Source: Candidatus Aminicenantota bacterium (GTDB taxonomy: Bacteria; Acidobacteriota; Aminicenantia; Aminicenantales; Aminicenantaceae). Taken from it: a stretch of DNA of 16,220 nucleotides. This document shows positions 1 through 7,789 of the stretch, one piece after another. Numbering within the stretch: position 1 is the first letter of the stretch; every line of letters begins with the position of its first letter. The notes under the pieces are model-generated. The model was not told the origin of the DNA. It saw only the letters and a program-made list of their open reading frames with translations, and searched no databases. The translations under genes and the position numbers were made by a program. The stretch covers positions 1 to 16,220 of the forward strand of contig JAUXEH010000026.1 in NCBI GenBank assembly GCA_030620655.1, in the 5' to 3' direction.

Positions 1-224
1 AGTTTGTCCGCCGCCTCCGCCGCATGGGGAAGCTGGCCTATATCCGCGAGGCACCGGTCATGACCTCGGCCCGGCGCTTCGCAAGCCTGGGCACGCTCAG
101 GGCCACGCTCCGCAACAAGATCACGTTCTACGGCTACCGGCTGGGTATTTCCCCGGACCGGCTGGCCCGGTGGTATTACCGCGGCTCAGAACAGGACCCG
201 GCCTCTTCCGATACCGATATATGA
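1..224 (+). CDS. Family 2 glycosyltransferase, C-terminal fragment
   Basis: This reading frame is open from the window edge (first full codon at base 3) to a TGA at 222-224, leaving about 73 residues. The visible tail has the signature end of a subgroup of GT-A fold glycosyltransferases: an APVMTSARRF stretch, then a basic segment, then YRLGISPDRLARWY just before a short polar tail. This pattern is typical of the TIGR04283-like transferases that move a sugar from a nucleotide donor, and the recognition is from family memory. The catalytic DXD region lies outside the window, so donor and acceptor cannot be inferred. The gene converges on the TauE-like permease with only 15 bases between the stops. 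Confidence 0.7.
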   Translation, partial: FVRRLRRMGKLAYIREAPVMTSARRFASLGTLRATLRNKITFYGYRLGISPDRLARWYYRGSEQDPASSDTDI

Positions 225-239
225 ATAACTCCCGGGCAC

Positions 240-983
240 TCAAAACGCGTTGAAGAGCTTGAGTGCTATGAGCAGGATCCCCACTCCCAGGACGATGCGG
301 ATGAACCTCTCTCCCCCCTTGACAGCGAAATGGGCGCCCCACCAACCGCCGAGGGCGTTTCCTGCGGCCAGGACCAGTCCGAAGCGCCAGTGGACGTATC
401 CGGCCAGGGCGAAGACGGCCAGAGCGGCGAGAGTGTAGATCAGGATGATGAATACTTTGTGCATGTTGACCTTGACGAGGTTCTCCTGCAGCAGGTGATA
501 CAGCGCGGCCATGAACAGAAATCCCACCCCGACCTGGATGAATCCACCGTAAAATCCGATGACAAAGAGGGCCGGGTAGATCAGCAGGCTCCTCCGTCCC
601 TTGCGGTCGTTATCCCGCTGGTAAGACCGGGAAAAAAACATGGAGACAACGATCAGGATCAGCACCACTCCCAGGATGCGCTGGAAGGTGACGCCCGAGA
701 TGTGTGTGGCCAGAACGGCCCCCAGGACCGCCCCCGGCAGCGTAAACACGGCCAGGGTCAGGCTGGATTTGAACTCGAAGACCTTGTTCTTGTGGAACGA
801 ACCGACTGCGAAGATGTTCTGCAGGATGAGGGCGATCCGGTTGGTGCCGTTGGCCACGGCCCAGTCCAGCCCCATGAAGTACAGTGCGGGGAGCGTCAGG
901 CTCGACCCGCCGCCCGCATTCACGTTGATGAATCCGGCCACTGCACCCACACCGAACAGCAGGATCATATGCAGCCAGTCCAT
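240..983 (-). CDS. TauE/SafE family sulfite/anion exporter-like permease
   Basis: The product is a 247-residue integral membrane protein made of two similar halves. The first begins near residue 10 with GAVAGFINVNAGGGSS and the second near residue 135 with GFYGGFIQVGVGFLF; these paired glycine-rich helices are diagnostic of the TauE/SafE (DUF81) family. Members export or import small sulfur-containing or organic anions; the substrate cannot be read from sequence. I chose the ATG at 983 because it opens directly into the first membrane helix and gives the usual family length. An in-frame ATG at 1016 preceded by GGGGA is an alternative. It is divergent from the diguanylate cyclase across a gap of about 113 bases, and convergent with the glycosyltransferase. 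Confidence 0.88.
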   Translation of the reverse strand: MDWLHMILLFGVGAVAGFINVNAGGGSSLTLPALYFMGLDWAVANGTNRIALILQNIFAVGSFHKNKVFEFKSSLTLAVFTLPGAVLGAVLATHISGVTFQRILGVVLILIVVSMFFSRSYQRDNDRKGRRSLLIYPALFVIGFYGGFIQVGVGFLFMAALYHLLQENLVKVNMHKVFIILIYTLAALAVFALAGYVHWRFGLVLAAGNALGGWWGAHFAVKGGERFIRIVLGVGILLIALKLFNAF

Positions 984-1096
984 CGTAATTTTTCTCGCCC
1001 GTTGAAGAGTCTGCATGATACTGCAATCCCCAGCAAAACTCAATCGCTGTGGTTGTATTTTGCGGAGGATTGGTTTAGGATACTCGGGCTGGAGCC

Positions 1097-2497
1097 ATGG
1101 AGAAACCCAAGACAAGCAAAGAACTGCAGAGCGAGATCGGGAAGCTCGAGGCCAAGGTCACGGGCCTGGAATCGGCCGTGGTGGAACTCAAGCTGAATAC
1201 CGGGTCGCTGCAGAAAAACGAGAGCAACCTGCTTTCCCTCCTCAGGTCGATGGAGGGCCTGGTCTTCGTGATCGGGCTGGACGGCAGCTTCGCCCGCTAT
1301 TACCAGGATCCTAACCGCGAGGACCTGTTCCTGCCGCCTAAGAAGTTCCTGGGTAAGTCTGTCCGGGAAGTGTTCCCAGCCGAACTGGCCAACGTTTTTC
1401 AGAAGGCCATCAACACGGTCGAGACCTATGGCCAGACCCAGACCTTCGACATTTTTATGCCCATAAAAAACCGCGAATACTGGTTCAATGTCCGGATCTC
1501 GCTGTACAAACCGGCCTCGGGCGAATTTCTGGGCTATATCTGTGAGATGTGCAACATAACGGAGCGCAAACAGAGGGAGGAAGCCCTGGGCGAAAGCGAA
1601 GCGCGATACCGGGCAGTGATGCAGCAGAGCACGCTGTGCATCTTCCTGGCCGACATCGACACGCGCGTCATAGTGGACGCCAATCAGGCCATGCAGCGCC
1701 TGCTCGGGTACACTCGGGAGGAACTCTCGGGACTCAGCCTGTATGATTTCCTGGAAAAAGAGAAGGAGGACATCTACCGCAAGATCCTGCAGGTCCTCAA
1801 GGAACGATCTTATTACATAGGTGAGCGGCGTTTCCGCCGTAAGGACGGCTCGGCCGTGGAGGTGGAGATGAGCGTCAACCTCATCGGGTACAGGGGGAAG
1901 GAAGTCATGTGTGTGGTGGCGCGGGACATCTCCCCCCGGCGCCTGGCAGAGCGCCAGCTGATCCATACGGCCACCCATGACCCCCTTACCAATCTGGTCA
2001 ATCGCCTGCTCCTCTACGACCGCCTGGCCCAGGAGTTGGCCCGGGCCCGGAGGCACAACAAAAAGATCGCCGTGATCAACATCGACCTCGACCGGTTCAA
2101 GCGGGTGAATGACACGCTGGGGCACAGCGTGGGAGACCAGCTGCTTAAAGCCGTGAGCGCACGGCTGAAATCTCTTTTACGCGAGTCAGACACCCTGGCC
2201 CGCATGGGCGGAGACGAGTTCATGCTCGTCCTGCCGGACATCAAGCGGGAAGAGGATGTCATCCGGGTCGCTGAGAGCATCCTGCTGGCCGTGCGTAGGC
2301 CTTTTGACCTCGAGAGCTTCAAGATCCCCATCACAGCGAGTGTGGGGATCGCTTTCTATCCGGCCGAGGGGAAGGATTCCGAAGCTCTGATGAAGGCGGC
2401 GGACCTGGCCATGTATGAGGCCAAGAGCCAGGGCGGGAATGTGTACTGCCGCTACAGCTCCGAGCTCAAGATCAATAGTCTCATCTCCCAATCATAG
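1097..2497 (+). CDS. PAS-PAS-GGDEF diguanylate cyclase
   Basis: This 466-residue soluble protein is a predicted diguanylate cyclase that condenses two GTP into c-di-GMP. Residues 1-45 are charged with heptad-like spacing and probably form a coiled coil. A first PAS domain covers about 45-155, ending NITERKQ, and a second about 168-285, ending ARDISPRR. The catalytic domain follows from about residue 290 (THDPLTNLVNR). The active-site GGDEF is intact at 371-375, and an RxxD inhibitory site (RESD, 362-365) sits exactly five residues upstream, so product inhibition is expected. No membrane segment or EAL domain is seen. The PAS domains imply sensing of a small ligand, redox state or light, with no cofactor residue I can assign. 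The RBS is poor: GGAG lies only two bases from the ATG. Confidence 0.93.
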   Translation: MEKPKTSKELQSEIGKLEAKVTGLESAVVELKLNTGSLQKNESNLLSLLRSMEGLVFVIGLDGSFARYYQDPNREDLFLPPKKFLGKSVREVFPAELANVFQKAINTVETYGQTQTFDIFMPIKNREYWFNVRISLYKPASGEFLGYICEMCNITERKQREEALGESEARYRAVMQQSTLCIFLADIDTRVIVDANQAMQRLLGYTREELSGLSLYDFLEKEKEDIYRKILQVLKERSYYIGERRFRRKDGSAVEVEMSVNLIGYRGKEVMCVVARDISPRRLAERQLIHTATHDPLTNLVNRLLLYDRLAQELARARRHNKKIAVINIDLDRFKRVNDTLGHSVGDQLLKAVSARLKSLLRESDTLARMGGDEFMLVLPDIKREEDVIRVAESILLAVRRPFDLESFKIPITASVGIAFYPAEGKDSEALMKAADLAMYEAKSQGGNVYCRYSSELKINSLISQS

Positions 2498-2691
2498 CCG
2501 CCAGATACCCTTAGTACCGGCGATTCCACTGGTCAGGCGGCCGCTTAGAGGAGGTGAGGCCGGGATCGTGAATTTCACCCCTAAAGAGGATTGTCATCCC
2601 GGTATGGTCGTGACACCATAACGCCATCCGTGAAAAAAAGCCCATGCGGAGCAGGCCCTTTTCGGGCCGGGGCTATGGCGAGGACGGAAAA

Positions 2692-3537
2692 ATGAAAACC
2701 ATGTCAGCAAATACACCGGGGAGGATGAAGATCCTCTTGGGAACGGCAGCCCTGCTGCTTTGCCTGGTCACCGGGCTTTCCGCGCTTTCGAAAAAACTCG
2801 AGGTCTCGGCTTTGAGTGCCGACATACACAAACAGCCGGACCTACGCAGCCCTGTGATCGCGATACTGGAGAAGGGTGAGATCCTGACACTGGCCAGTAC
2901 CCGGAAATTTAGAAAAGAGTGGAACTACGTCTATTTTCTCTCTCACAGCAATGGGGCCTTGAAGTCGGGCTATGTGAGGGAATCCAAGGTCACCAGGCTG
3001 TATCTCAAAACACGCTCGGTGTCATTTTCGCACGGTGCAGCCGACGGGGGATCCCCTTCTGAGCCCAGGGCCAAGAAAGAGGTGGTGCACTGGGGTATGC
3101 TGAGCGCCGACCTCACTCGCTTGATCGGCGATCCGGTCGGGGTTCACAGCCGGAACGGAACCAAGGTTCTCAAGTATAATCGCAGTGTGATGAAGCGGGA
3201 CTGCCGCATCGAATACATATTCTCCCGGGACCGGCTGGTGAAGACACGTTATGTGTTCCTTCAGGAATATCCTCAGAACAGCCGGTACATCGAAGACTTT
3301 CACCGCCTCAACGATGAGTTTTCCCAGAAATACGGGAAACCTGCGGAAGAGAACAAGCTCTGGCACGAGTCGACCTGGAAGGATGATCCCAATCGGTGGG
3401 GACAGGCCGTCAGTCTCGGCCATTTGAGCTACTTGACACGCTGGCAGCTGGATCAGACCGAGGTCTTGTTGAGCCTGGCGGGTTCGGACAGCCACGTCTC
3501 ACTGGAGCTGATGTATTCTACGAGCAAAACCCCTTAG
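2692..3537 (+). CDS. Exported protein with bacterial SH3-like domain, function unknown
   Basis: This is a 281-residue protein with a basic start and a hydrophobic segment at about residues 12-32 that should act as a signal peptide. It is followed by an SH3b-like stretch (about 36-105) with the usual pattern of a residue pair such as KQPDLRSPVIAILEKGE and a later GYVRES strand. The second half (about 130-270) has the form WGMLSADLTRLIGDP, then paired lines of Y/F-rich strands, reminiscent of SmpA-like or 'WG-motif' envelope proteins; I cannot name the family. The ATG at 2692 is preceded by GAGGA at seven bases. A further in-frame ATG at 2725 has its GGAGG too close. The stop codon TAG abuts the following repeat element. 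Confidence 0.75.
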   Translation: MKTMSANTPGRMKILLGTAALLLCLVTGLSALSKKLEVSALSADIHKQPDLRSPVIAILEKGEILTLASTRKFRKEWNYVYFLSHSNGALKSGYVRESKVTRLYLKTRSVSFSHGAADGGSPSEPRAKKEVVHWGMLSADLTRLIGDPVGVHSRNGTKVLKYNRSVMKRDCRIEYIFSRDRLVKTRYVFLQEYPQNSRYIEDFHRLNDEFSQKYGKPAEENKLWHESTWKDDPNRWGQAVSLGHLSYLTRWQLDQTEVLLSLAGSDSHVSLELMYSTSKTP

Positions 3538-3752
3538 CCTGAATAATTCATAAAAGCTGCCGACACTATATATCCATGAATCCTTTTTTCTAATGTCGGC
3601 ATCTTTTACCCTTCGGGCGGGCTGATCTCACGGCATCTACGTCGTTGCGGTCGGTTCGCAGTGGTAAACCACAGCTTCACCCGCCGCGCCTATCATCTAC
3701 GGCAAACTCGGCTCGTGAATTATCCAGGTTAGCCTGAATTATCCAGGTTAGG
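3534..3752 (+). repeat. MITE-like intergenic repeat, copy 1 (R1), with duplicated right end
   Basis: This fills the 224-base gap between two convergent genes. The left end reads TTAGCCTGAATAATTCATAA (3534-3553) and is matched as an inverted repeat by TCGTGAATTATCCAGGTTAG (3713-3732), 15 of 20 positions. A second right-end-like unit follows at 3733-3752. Inside, a 14-base arm at 3552-3565 pairs with 3594-3607 with one mismatch around an AT-rich 28-base loop. Then comes a core of about 110 bases that includes TTTTACCCTTCGGGCG and GTGGTAAACCACAGCTTC. The same architecture recurs on the other strand at 15828-16081. No open reading frame is evident inside, so it would have to be mobilised in trans if it is mobile. 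Confidence 0.8.
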
Positions 3753-3761
3753 AACTGAGAT

Positions 3762-5162
3762 TCATTCGACTCCGTCCCAGCAGTAAGTGCATAGCCTCTC
3801 CTTGGGAAGCCCTATGGCCTCCACCAGGTCGTCCAGGCGCTGGAATTTCAGGCTGGTCAGTTTGAGCCTGGTGGCGATGGCCTGGACCATGTCTCTATAA
3901 GCTGAAGAGTCCGGATCGGCAAAACGGCTCACATCTCCGGGATCATCACCCTCCAATTCCCTGATGCCTTTGCGGGACGCCAGGTCCAGTTCGGACTTTG
4001 AACGGGAGAAGTTCAGAAATTTACAGCCATACACCAGGGGGGGGCAGGCCGGCCGCATGTGCACTTCCCGGGCGCCGGCCTCAAACAGCCGCTGGATGGT
4101 ATCCTGGAGCTGCGTGCCGCGTACGATAGAATCCTCGCAGAAGAGGAGCCGCTTGCCTTCGATCAGTTCACGGACAGGGATGAGCTTCATCTTGGCGACC
4201 ATGTCGCGGATGCGCTGGTCCTGCGGCATGAAACTACGAGGCCAGGTTGGGGTGTATTTGACGAAAGGCCTCTGGAAGGCGATGCCGGACTCCGCGGCGT
4301 AGCCGAGGCCGTGACCGGTGCCGGAATCGGGGATCCCTGCCACCAGGTCGACGTTTGCATCATCCCTTCGGGCCAGGATAGCGCCGCAGCGGTAGCGGAC
4401 AGCCTCCACGTTGATCCCCTCGTAACTTGAAGCGGGGTATCCGTAATAAACCCAGAGAAAACCGCAGATCTGCATCCGGTCTCCCGGTGGGGTTCTCTGT
4501 TCATAGCCGTCAGCGTCGAAGAAAACCACCTCGCCGGGTCCGAGATGGTGCTCTATGGAATACTCCAGGTTGGGAAACGCGCAGGTTTCTAGAGTGGCCG
4601 CCATGGCGCCGTCTTTTTTGCCGAGGATCACCGGAGTGCGCCCCAGGCGGTCACGCGCAGCATAGATGCCCCGCTGCGTGAGCAGGAGCATGGTACAGGA
4701 TCCCTGGATCGCTTCCTGGGCCGAGCGGATGCCGTCCTCGAACGTGGGCTGGCGGCTGATCAGGGCAGCCACCAGTTCCGTGGCATTGACCTCCCCGTCG
4801 CTCATTTCCGCGAAGTGGAAGGACTCCTGGAGGAACAGCTGGTTGGCCAGTTCCACGGCGTTTTTGATCACTCCAACCGTCACTATCGCGAAGTCGCCCA
4901 ACTTGGATCGGATCAAAAGGGGCTGGTCTTCGTAGTCGCTGATGACCCCGATACCCAGGGGGCCGCTCATCCGCTGGATGTCCGTCTCGAACTTGGACCG
5001 GAACTGTGCATTCTCGATGTTATGGATAAATCGTACATATCCGTCGGAATTTTTGACCGCCAGCCCCCCCCTCCGTGTACCCAGGTGCGAATGGTAGTCG
5101 GTCCCATAGAAGAGATCACTCACACAGTCCGCTTTCGAAGCCACTCCGAACAGTCCTCCCAC
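3762..5162 (-). CDS. PurF-like amidophosphoribosyltransferase homologue with degenerate glutaminase site
   Basis: This 466-residue protein aligns along its whole length with glutamine PRPP amidotransferase, the first enzyme of purine synthesis. The C-terminal half keeps the PRPP-binding loop CEDSIVRGTQ (342-351) and the IPDSGTGHGLGYA segment. Cysteines at 233, 380, 458 and 461 fall where B. subtilis PurF holds its 4Fe-4S cluster. The N-terminal Ntn domain is different: the protein begins Met-Gly-Gly-Leu-Phe-Gly where PurF has the catalytic Cys. The usual GHTRY arginine motif reads GVISDY, and the HNG oxyanion motif reads TVG. The start is GTG at 5160-5162 because a perfect AGGAGG (5169-5174) lies six bases upstream. 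A TTGACA sits at 5202-5207 but lacks a good -10. I infer an ammonia-using or repurposed enzyme. Confidence 0.85.
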   Translation of the reverse strand: MGGLFGVASKADCVSDLFYGTDYHSHLGTRRGGLAVKNSDGYVRFIHNIENAQFRSKFETDIQRMSGPLGIGVISDYEDQPLLIRSKLGDFAIVTVGVIKNAVELANQLFLQESFHFAEMSDGEVNATELVAALISRQPTFEDGIRSAQEAIQGSCTMLLLTQRGIYAARDRLGRTPVILGKKDGAMAATLETCAFPNLEYSIEHHLGPGEVVFFDADGYEQRTPPGDRMQICGFLWVYYGYPASSYEGINVEAVRYRCGAILARRDDANVDLVAGIPDSGTGHGLGYAAESGIAFQRPFVKYTPTWPRSFMPQDQRIRDMVAKMKLIPVRELIEGKRLLFCEDSIVRGTQLQDTIQRLFEAGAREVHMRPACPPLVYGCKFLNFSRSKSELDLASRKGIRELEGDDPGDVSRFADPDSSAYRDMVQAIATRLKLTSLKFQRLDDLVEAIGLPKERLCTYCWDGVE

Positions 5163-5298
5163 GATGGGCCTCCTCAACTCTGAATTTTGATAGCATTACT
5201 ATGTCAAAAAGTGAAGGGTGTTTCAAGCCGACACCAATTTTTTCTTGAGGTTTTGGAAATGCTTAATCCGGAAGTGGATTATTTCTCGGTTTAAGGCG

Positions 5299-5304
5299 TA
5301 TAAT
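5299..5304 (+). promoter_or_regulatory. Consensus -10 box upstream of DUF4097-type lipoprotein gene
   Basis: A perfect TATAAT lies 19 bases upstream of the ATG at 5323. No good -35 hexamer is present at the usual spacing (TGGATT at 5275-5280 is the best, with 18 bases). The implied leader would be very short, with the AGGAGA ribosome site near its 5' end. Confidence 0.4.
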
Positions 5305-5322
5305 AAAAATCAGGAGAGACCG

Positions 5323-6147
5323 ATGACAAAAATGACCGGTAGGCTTCTGGCTTGTATTGCCCTCGCGGGTTTTTGCACGTCCTGTGTGGTAGCCGTGTAC
5401 GATTACCCCGGCGTGGGGCCTCCGATAGAGCACTTCCAACGTTCCGGTGCCTTTCCTTCCGGAGCGACCCTGGCGCTGCGGAACTTCGACGGGAATATCG
5501 AGATCCAGGGCTGGGAACAAGAGCGGGTGGAGGTGTATGCTGAAAAACTGATCCTGCTGCCCACCAAGACCCGGGTTTCTCTCTGGAGCAGTGACTGGAA
5601 AAAATGGTCACCCAGGATCGAGTACGAGAAGTTCGACGATTTTGTCAGGATCAACACACAGAGCCAGAACCAGGAAGGAAAAGACACCGTGGTCGATTAT
5701 TATGTCAGCGTACCTCATTCGGTCAACCTGAGAGACATCGTCGCCCGCGACGGCGACATGCTCATAAGGGATGTTTACGGCCACATCGCTATCGACCTGC
5801 GGGCGGGAAATCTGAGTGTCGAGAATTGCTCCGGATCACTGACCGCTGTGGTGGCCGATGGCGCGATCCAGGCTACCCTGTACGACCTGCGGGAAGCGGA
5901 CCAGATCCATCTGACCGTTCAGCGAGGAGACATAATCCTGTACCTTGAGGGGGATGTGAAGGCCAGTTTTGAGGGATCCGCTCCCAAGGGGGGTGTTTTT
6001 ATGGAGTTCGAATCGGTTACCCCCGAAGAAAAAGAAGGCCGTGTGTCCGCCCGGTTCGGAAGCGCGGAAGGCGCGTCCATTTCCGCCACTGCTTGGGAGG
6101 GGGATATCCGGGTCCGGACGATCGAAGAGGTCAAAAGAAAGCGCTGA
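5323..6147 (+). CDS. DUF4097-like lipoprotein (adhesin/GIN-type beta-helix)
   Basis: This 274-residue protein starts at an ATG with AGGAGA five bases upstream. A basic-hydrophobic leader ends in CTSC, so Cys21 (or Cys18) is the likely lipidated residue, although neither site is a textbook lipobox. The mature region opens with LALRNFDGNIEIQGWEQERV, the classic start of DUF4097/head-GIN proteins. It continues as short repeating strands (DGDMLIRDVYGHIAIDLRAG and similar) expected to wind into a right-handed beta-helix. No catalytic motif is seen; these proteins are mostly uncharacterised envelope components. The DUF3014 gene follows 45 bases downstream in the same direction and is probably cotranscribed. 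Confidence 0.75.
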   Translation: MTKMTGRLLACIALAGFCTSCVVAVYDYPGVGPPIEHFQRSGAFPSGATLALRNFDGNIEIQGWEQERVEVYAEKLILLPTKTRVSLWSSDWKKWSPRIEYEKFDDFVRINTQSQNQEGKDTVVDYYVSVPHSVNLRDIVARDGDMLIRDVYGHIAIDLRAGNLSVENCSGSLTAVVADGAIQATLYDLREADQIHLTVQRGDIILYLEGDVKASFEGSAPKGGVFMEFESVTPEEKEGRVSARFGSAEGASISATAWEGDIRVRTIEEVKRKR

Positions 6148-6192
6148 AGCGCAGGAAGGCCTGAATAGGCAGAGGAAGGAAGGAGAAACCAT

Positions 6193-6975
6193 ATGGAAGA
6201 GAAAAAAAAGGTGATACTTGCCGGTGCGAGCTTTCTTATAATCATCGCCGTCGTGGCAGCGGTCTACCTGGTCTTTTTTAGGGACGGCAAACCGGTCGAG
6301 ACGGAGACGCCGGAGGTCCTTTCCGCGGCGGCCGAACAGAGCGCGGACGAAGCGCTCCCGGAAGAAGCCCAGGAACCCCCCGATGTCCTGGATGTCGCTC
6401 TGGACGAGAGTGACGACCTGATTCGGGAGATGGTCGCGGGCCTGTCGACACGACCGGAACTGGCCCGCTGGCTGCTGACAGACGACCTGGTCCGGAAATT
6501 CGTAGCGGCGGTCGACAACATTGCCAATGGCGAGAGCCCCCGGAGCCATATGGGTTTCCTTCAGATCCCGGAAAAGTTTGCGGCCATAGAGAAAGACGGA
6601 GTGTTGTACCTGGACCCGGCGGGTTACGCCCGGTATGACACAGTGGCGGCCGCCTTTTCTTCCCTCCCCGCCCGGGAAAGCGTGGAACTCTACCGGCGCC
6701 TGACGCCTGTGATGCAGGAGGCCTACTCGAAACTCGGGTATCCCGGCGTTGATTTTAATTCCACCCTGATACGTGCCATCGAAGAGCTGCTGGCCGTACC
6801 GGTTGTGAATGAGGATGTGGCCCTGGAGGAGAAACTCCAGTCCTTCGGCATGGCTGATGCGCGGCTGGAGGGGATGAGCCAGGCCCAGAAACATCTCTTG
6901 CGCATGGGCCCCCGCAATGTCGGGCGCATCAAGACCAAGCTCAGGGAGCTTCGAGGCCTGCTGCGCAAGAACTGA
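6193..6975 (+). CDS. DUF3014 domain membrane-anchored protein
   Basis: This 260-residue protein has a single membrane helix at about residues 8-29, then an acidic, Pro/Glu-rich linker to about residue 68. The conserved DUF3014 domain follows, recognisable from LDESDDLIREMVAGLS, RWLLTDDLVRKFVAAVDNIANG, the LDPAGYARYD strand and the C-terminal MSQAQKHLLRMGPRNV segment. The topology suggests a short cytoplasmic tail and a periplasmic globular domain. The molecular function of the family is unknown. The start is supported by AGGAG ahead of the ATG. It converges on the creatininase-like gene with about ten bases between stops, and no terminator hairpin fits in that space. Confidence 0.88.
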   Translation: MEEKKKVILAGASFLIIIAVVAAVYLVFFRDGKPVETETPEVLSAAAEQSADEALPEEAQEPPDVLDVALDESDDLIREMVAGLSTRPELARWLLTDDLVRKFVAAVDNIANGESPRSHMGFLQIPEKFAAIEKDGVLYLDPAGYARYDTVAAAFSSLPARESVELYRRLTPVMQEAYSKLGYPGVDFNSTLIRAIEELLAVPVVNEDVALEEKLQSFGMADARLEGMSQAQKHLLRMGPRNVGRIKTKLRELRGLLRKN

Positions 6976-6985
6976 GGCGGGATAA

Positions 6986-7789
6986 TTATTCCATTTCGAG
7001 GGCGATCAGCTCCTTGACCTGCCTTGCGATCTCCGAGATTGTGTGCTCCACGATAATGCGGCCCTTCTCTCGAGTGGCGAGGGTCGGGTCTCCCCAGATG
7101 CCCGTGGGGCTGTAGCTGCCCCTGCCCCGAGAATCCCGGCTCAGGCCCGGTCTGTCGGGCCGGGGATCGTAGTCCTTGACCGCCTTACTCATGTCCACCG
7201 TCTGGGGCGCGATGTACAGCATCATGGAGGTCTCGCCCTCGTCCGCATGGGTTCCCCCCTCCTGTTCGAGGAGCCCCTCTGGCAGGCCCTCATCCGCCTC
7301 GAGGATGTTCAGGAAGCGGAGCGCAATCCCCTCGGAAGCAAGCTTTTCGCGGGCCTGCTGCAGCGGCCGCAGAGTGGAGACTCCCGTGTTGAGCACATAG
7401 AGCTTTTTGATTCCGTATCCGGACATCGAGCGGGCTATGTCCACGATCGTATCCCGGAATGTATCCGCCTGGAGCGAGACCGATCCGGGATAGTCCAGGA
7501 AGGCGGGGTAATAGCCGTACTGGAGTGTGGGCAGGACGGCTACGGGAACCTGATCGACCACCCGGTCCTTGAGATATTCCGCCATCAGGTAATCGTTGTT
7601 GAGCTGAAGATGGGGCCCGTGTTCCTTGCTGCGGGCGCCCAGGGCGATCAGGACCACCTCACACTCCTCCAGGGCCTTTTCCGCCTCGATCCAGGTCAGG
7701 TGTTCCAGCTCCACCGATCCTTTCTCCGCAAAGGCCGCGCCTGCGCTGAACAGCAGCAGTGCGCCTAAAACTCCCCAAGTCTTTCTCAT
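6986..7789 (-). CDS. Secreted creatininase-family protein
   Basis: This 267-residue protein has a signal peptide (MRKTWGVLGALLLFSAGAAFA), so it acts outside the cytoplasm. The metal-site motifs of the creatininase/MftE-like amidohydrolase family are visible: KEHGPH (55-60), Asp66, and GGTHADEGETS around His181 and Glu186. The usual NGHGGN loop is replaced by NTGVST (about 134-139). Export and this altered loop suggest a distinct subfamily; the substrate is unknown. The ATG at 7789 has GGAGGGG upstream and overlaps the TGA of the radical SAM gene as ATGA, implying translational coupling. Confidence 0.85.
   Translation of the reverse strand: MRKTWGVLGALLLFSAGAAFAEKGSVELEHLTWIEAEKALEECEVVLIALGARSKEHGPHLQLNNDYLMAEYLKDRVVDQVPVAVLPTLQYGYYPAFLDYPGSVSLQADTFRDTIVDIARSMSGYGIKKLYVLNTGVSTLRPLQQAREKLASEGIALRFLNILEADEGLPEGLLEQEGGTHADEGETSMMLYIAPQTVDMSKAVKDYDPRPDRPGLSRDSRGRGSYSPTGIWGDPTLATREKGRIIVEHTISEIARQVKELIALEME

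Noticed and set aside
330..1196. A 288-codon plus-strand frame across the TauE-like gene
   Set aside because: The product is rich in Gln, Asp and His with no fold-like pattern, while the opposite strand encodes a clear membrane permease.
1040..2125. A 361-codon open frame antisense to the diguanylate cyclase
   Set aside because: The plus-strand PAS and GGDEF domains explain the region fully; the antisense frame has no recognisable motif and is a GC-bias shadow.
2498..2691. A c-di-GMP riboswitch after the diguanylate cyclase
   Set aside because: I could not match the conserved GEMM core sequences; only short inverted repeats are present.
3534..3752. A CRISPR array or integron site in the repeat regions
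   Set aside because: Repeats are not regularly spaced direct repeats with unique spacers; they are inverted ends around a shared core.
5163..5177. TTG at 5177 as the start of the PurF-like gene
   Set aside because: It would place AGGAGG inside the coding region; the GTG at 5162 has that AGGAGG at the ideal distance and gives a PurF-like N terminus.
5836..6894. A 352-codon open frame antisense to the lipoprotein and DUF3014 genes
   Set aside because: Both plus-strand genes have recognisable domains, RBSs and signal or membrane segments; the antisense product is low-complexity and motif-free.
7043..7768. A 241-codon plus-strand frame across the creatininase-like gene
   Set aside because: It is the complement of a gene with signal peptide and metal motifs; no RBS or family signal is seen.
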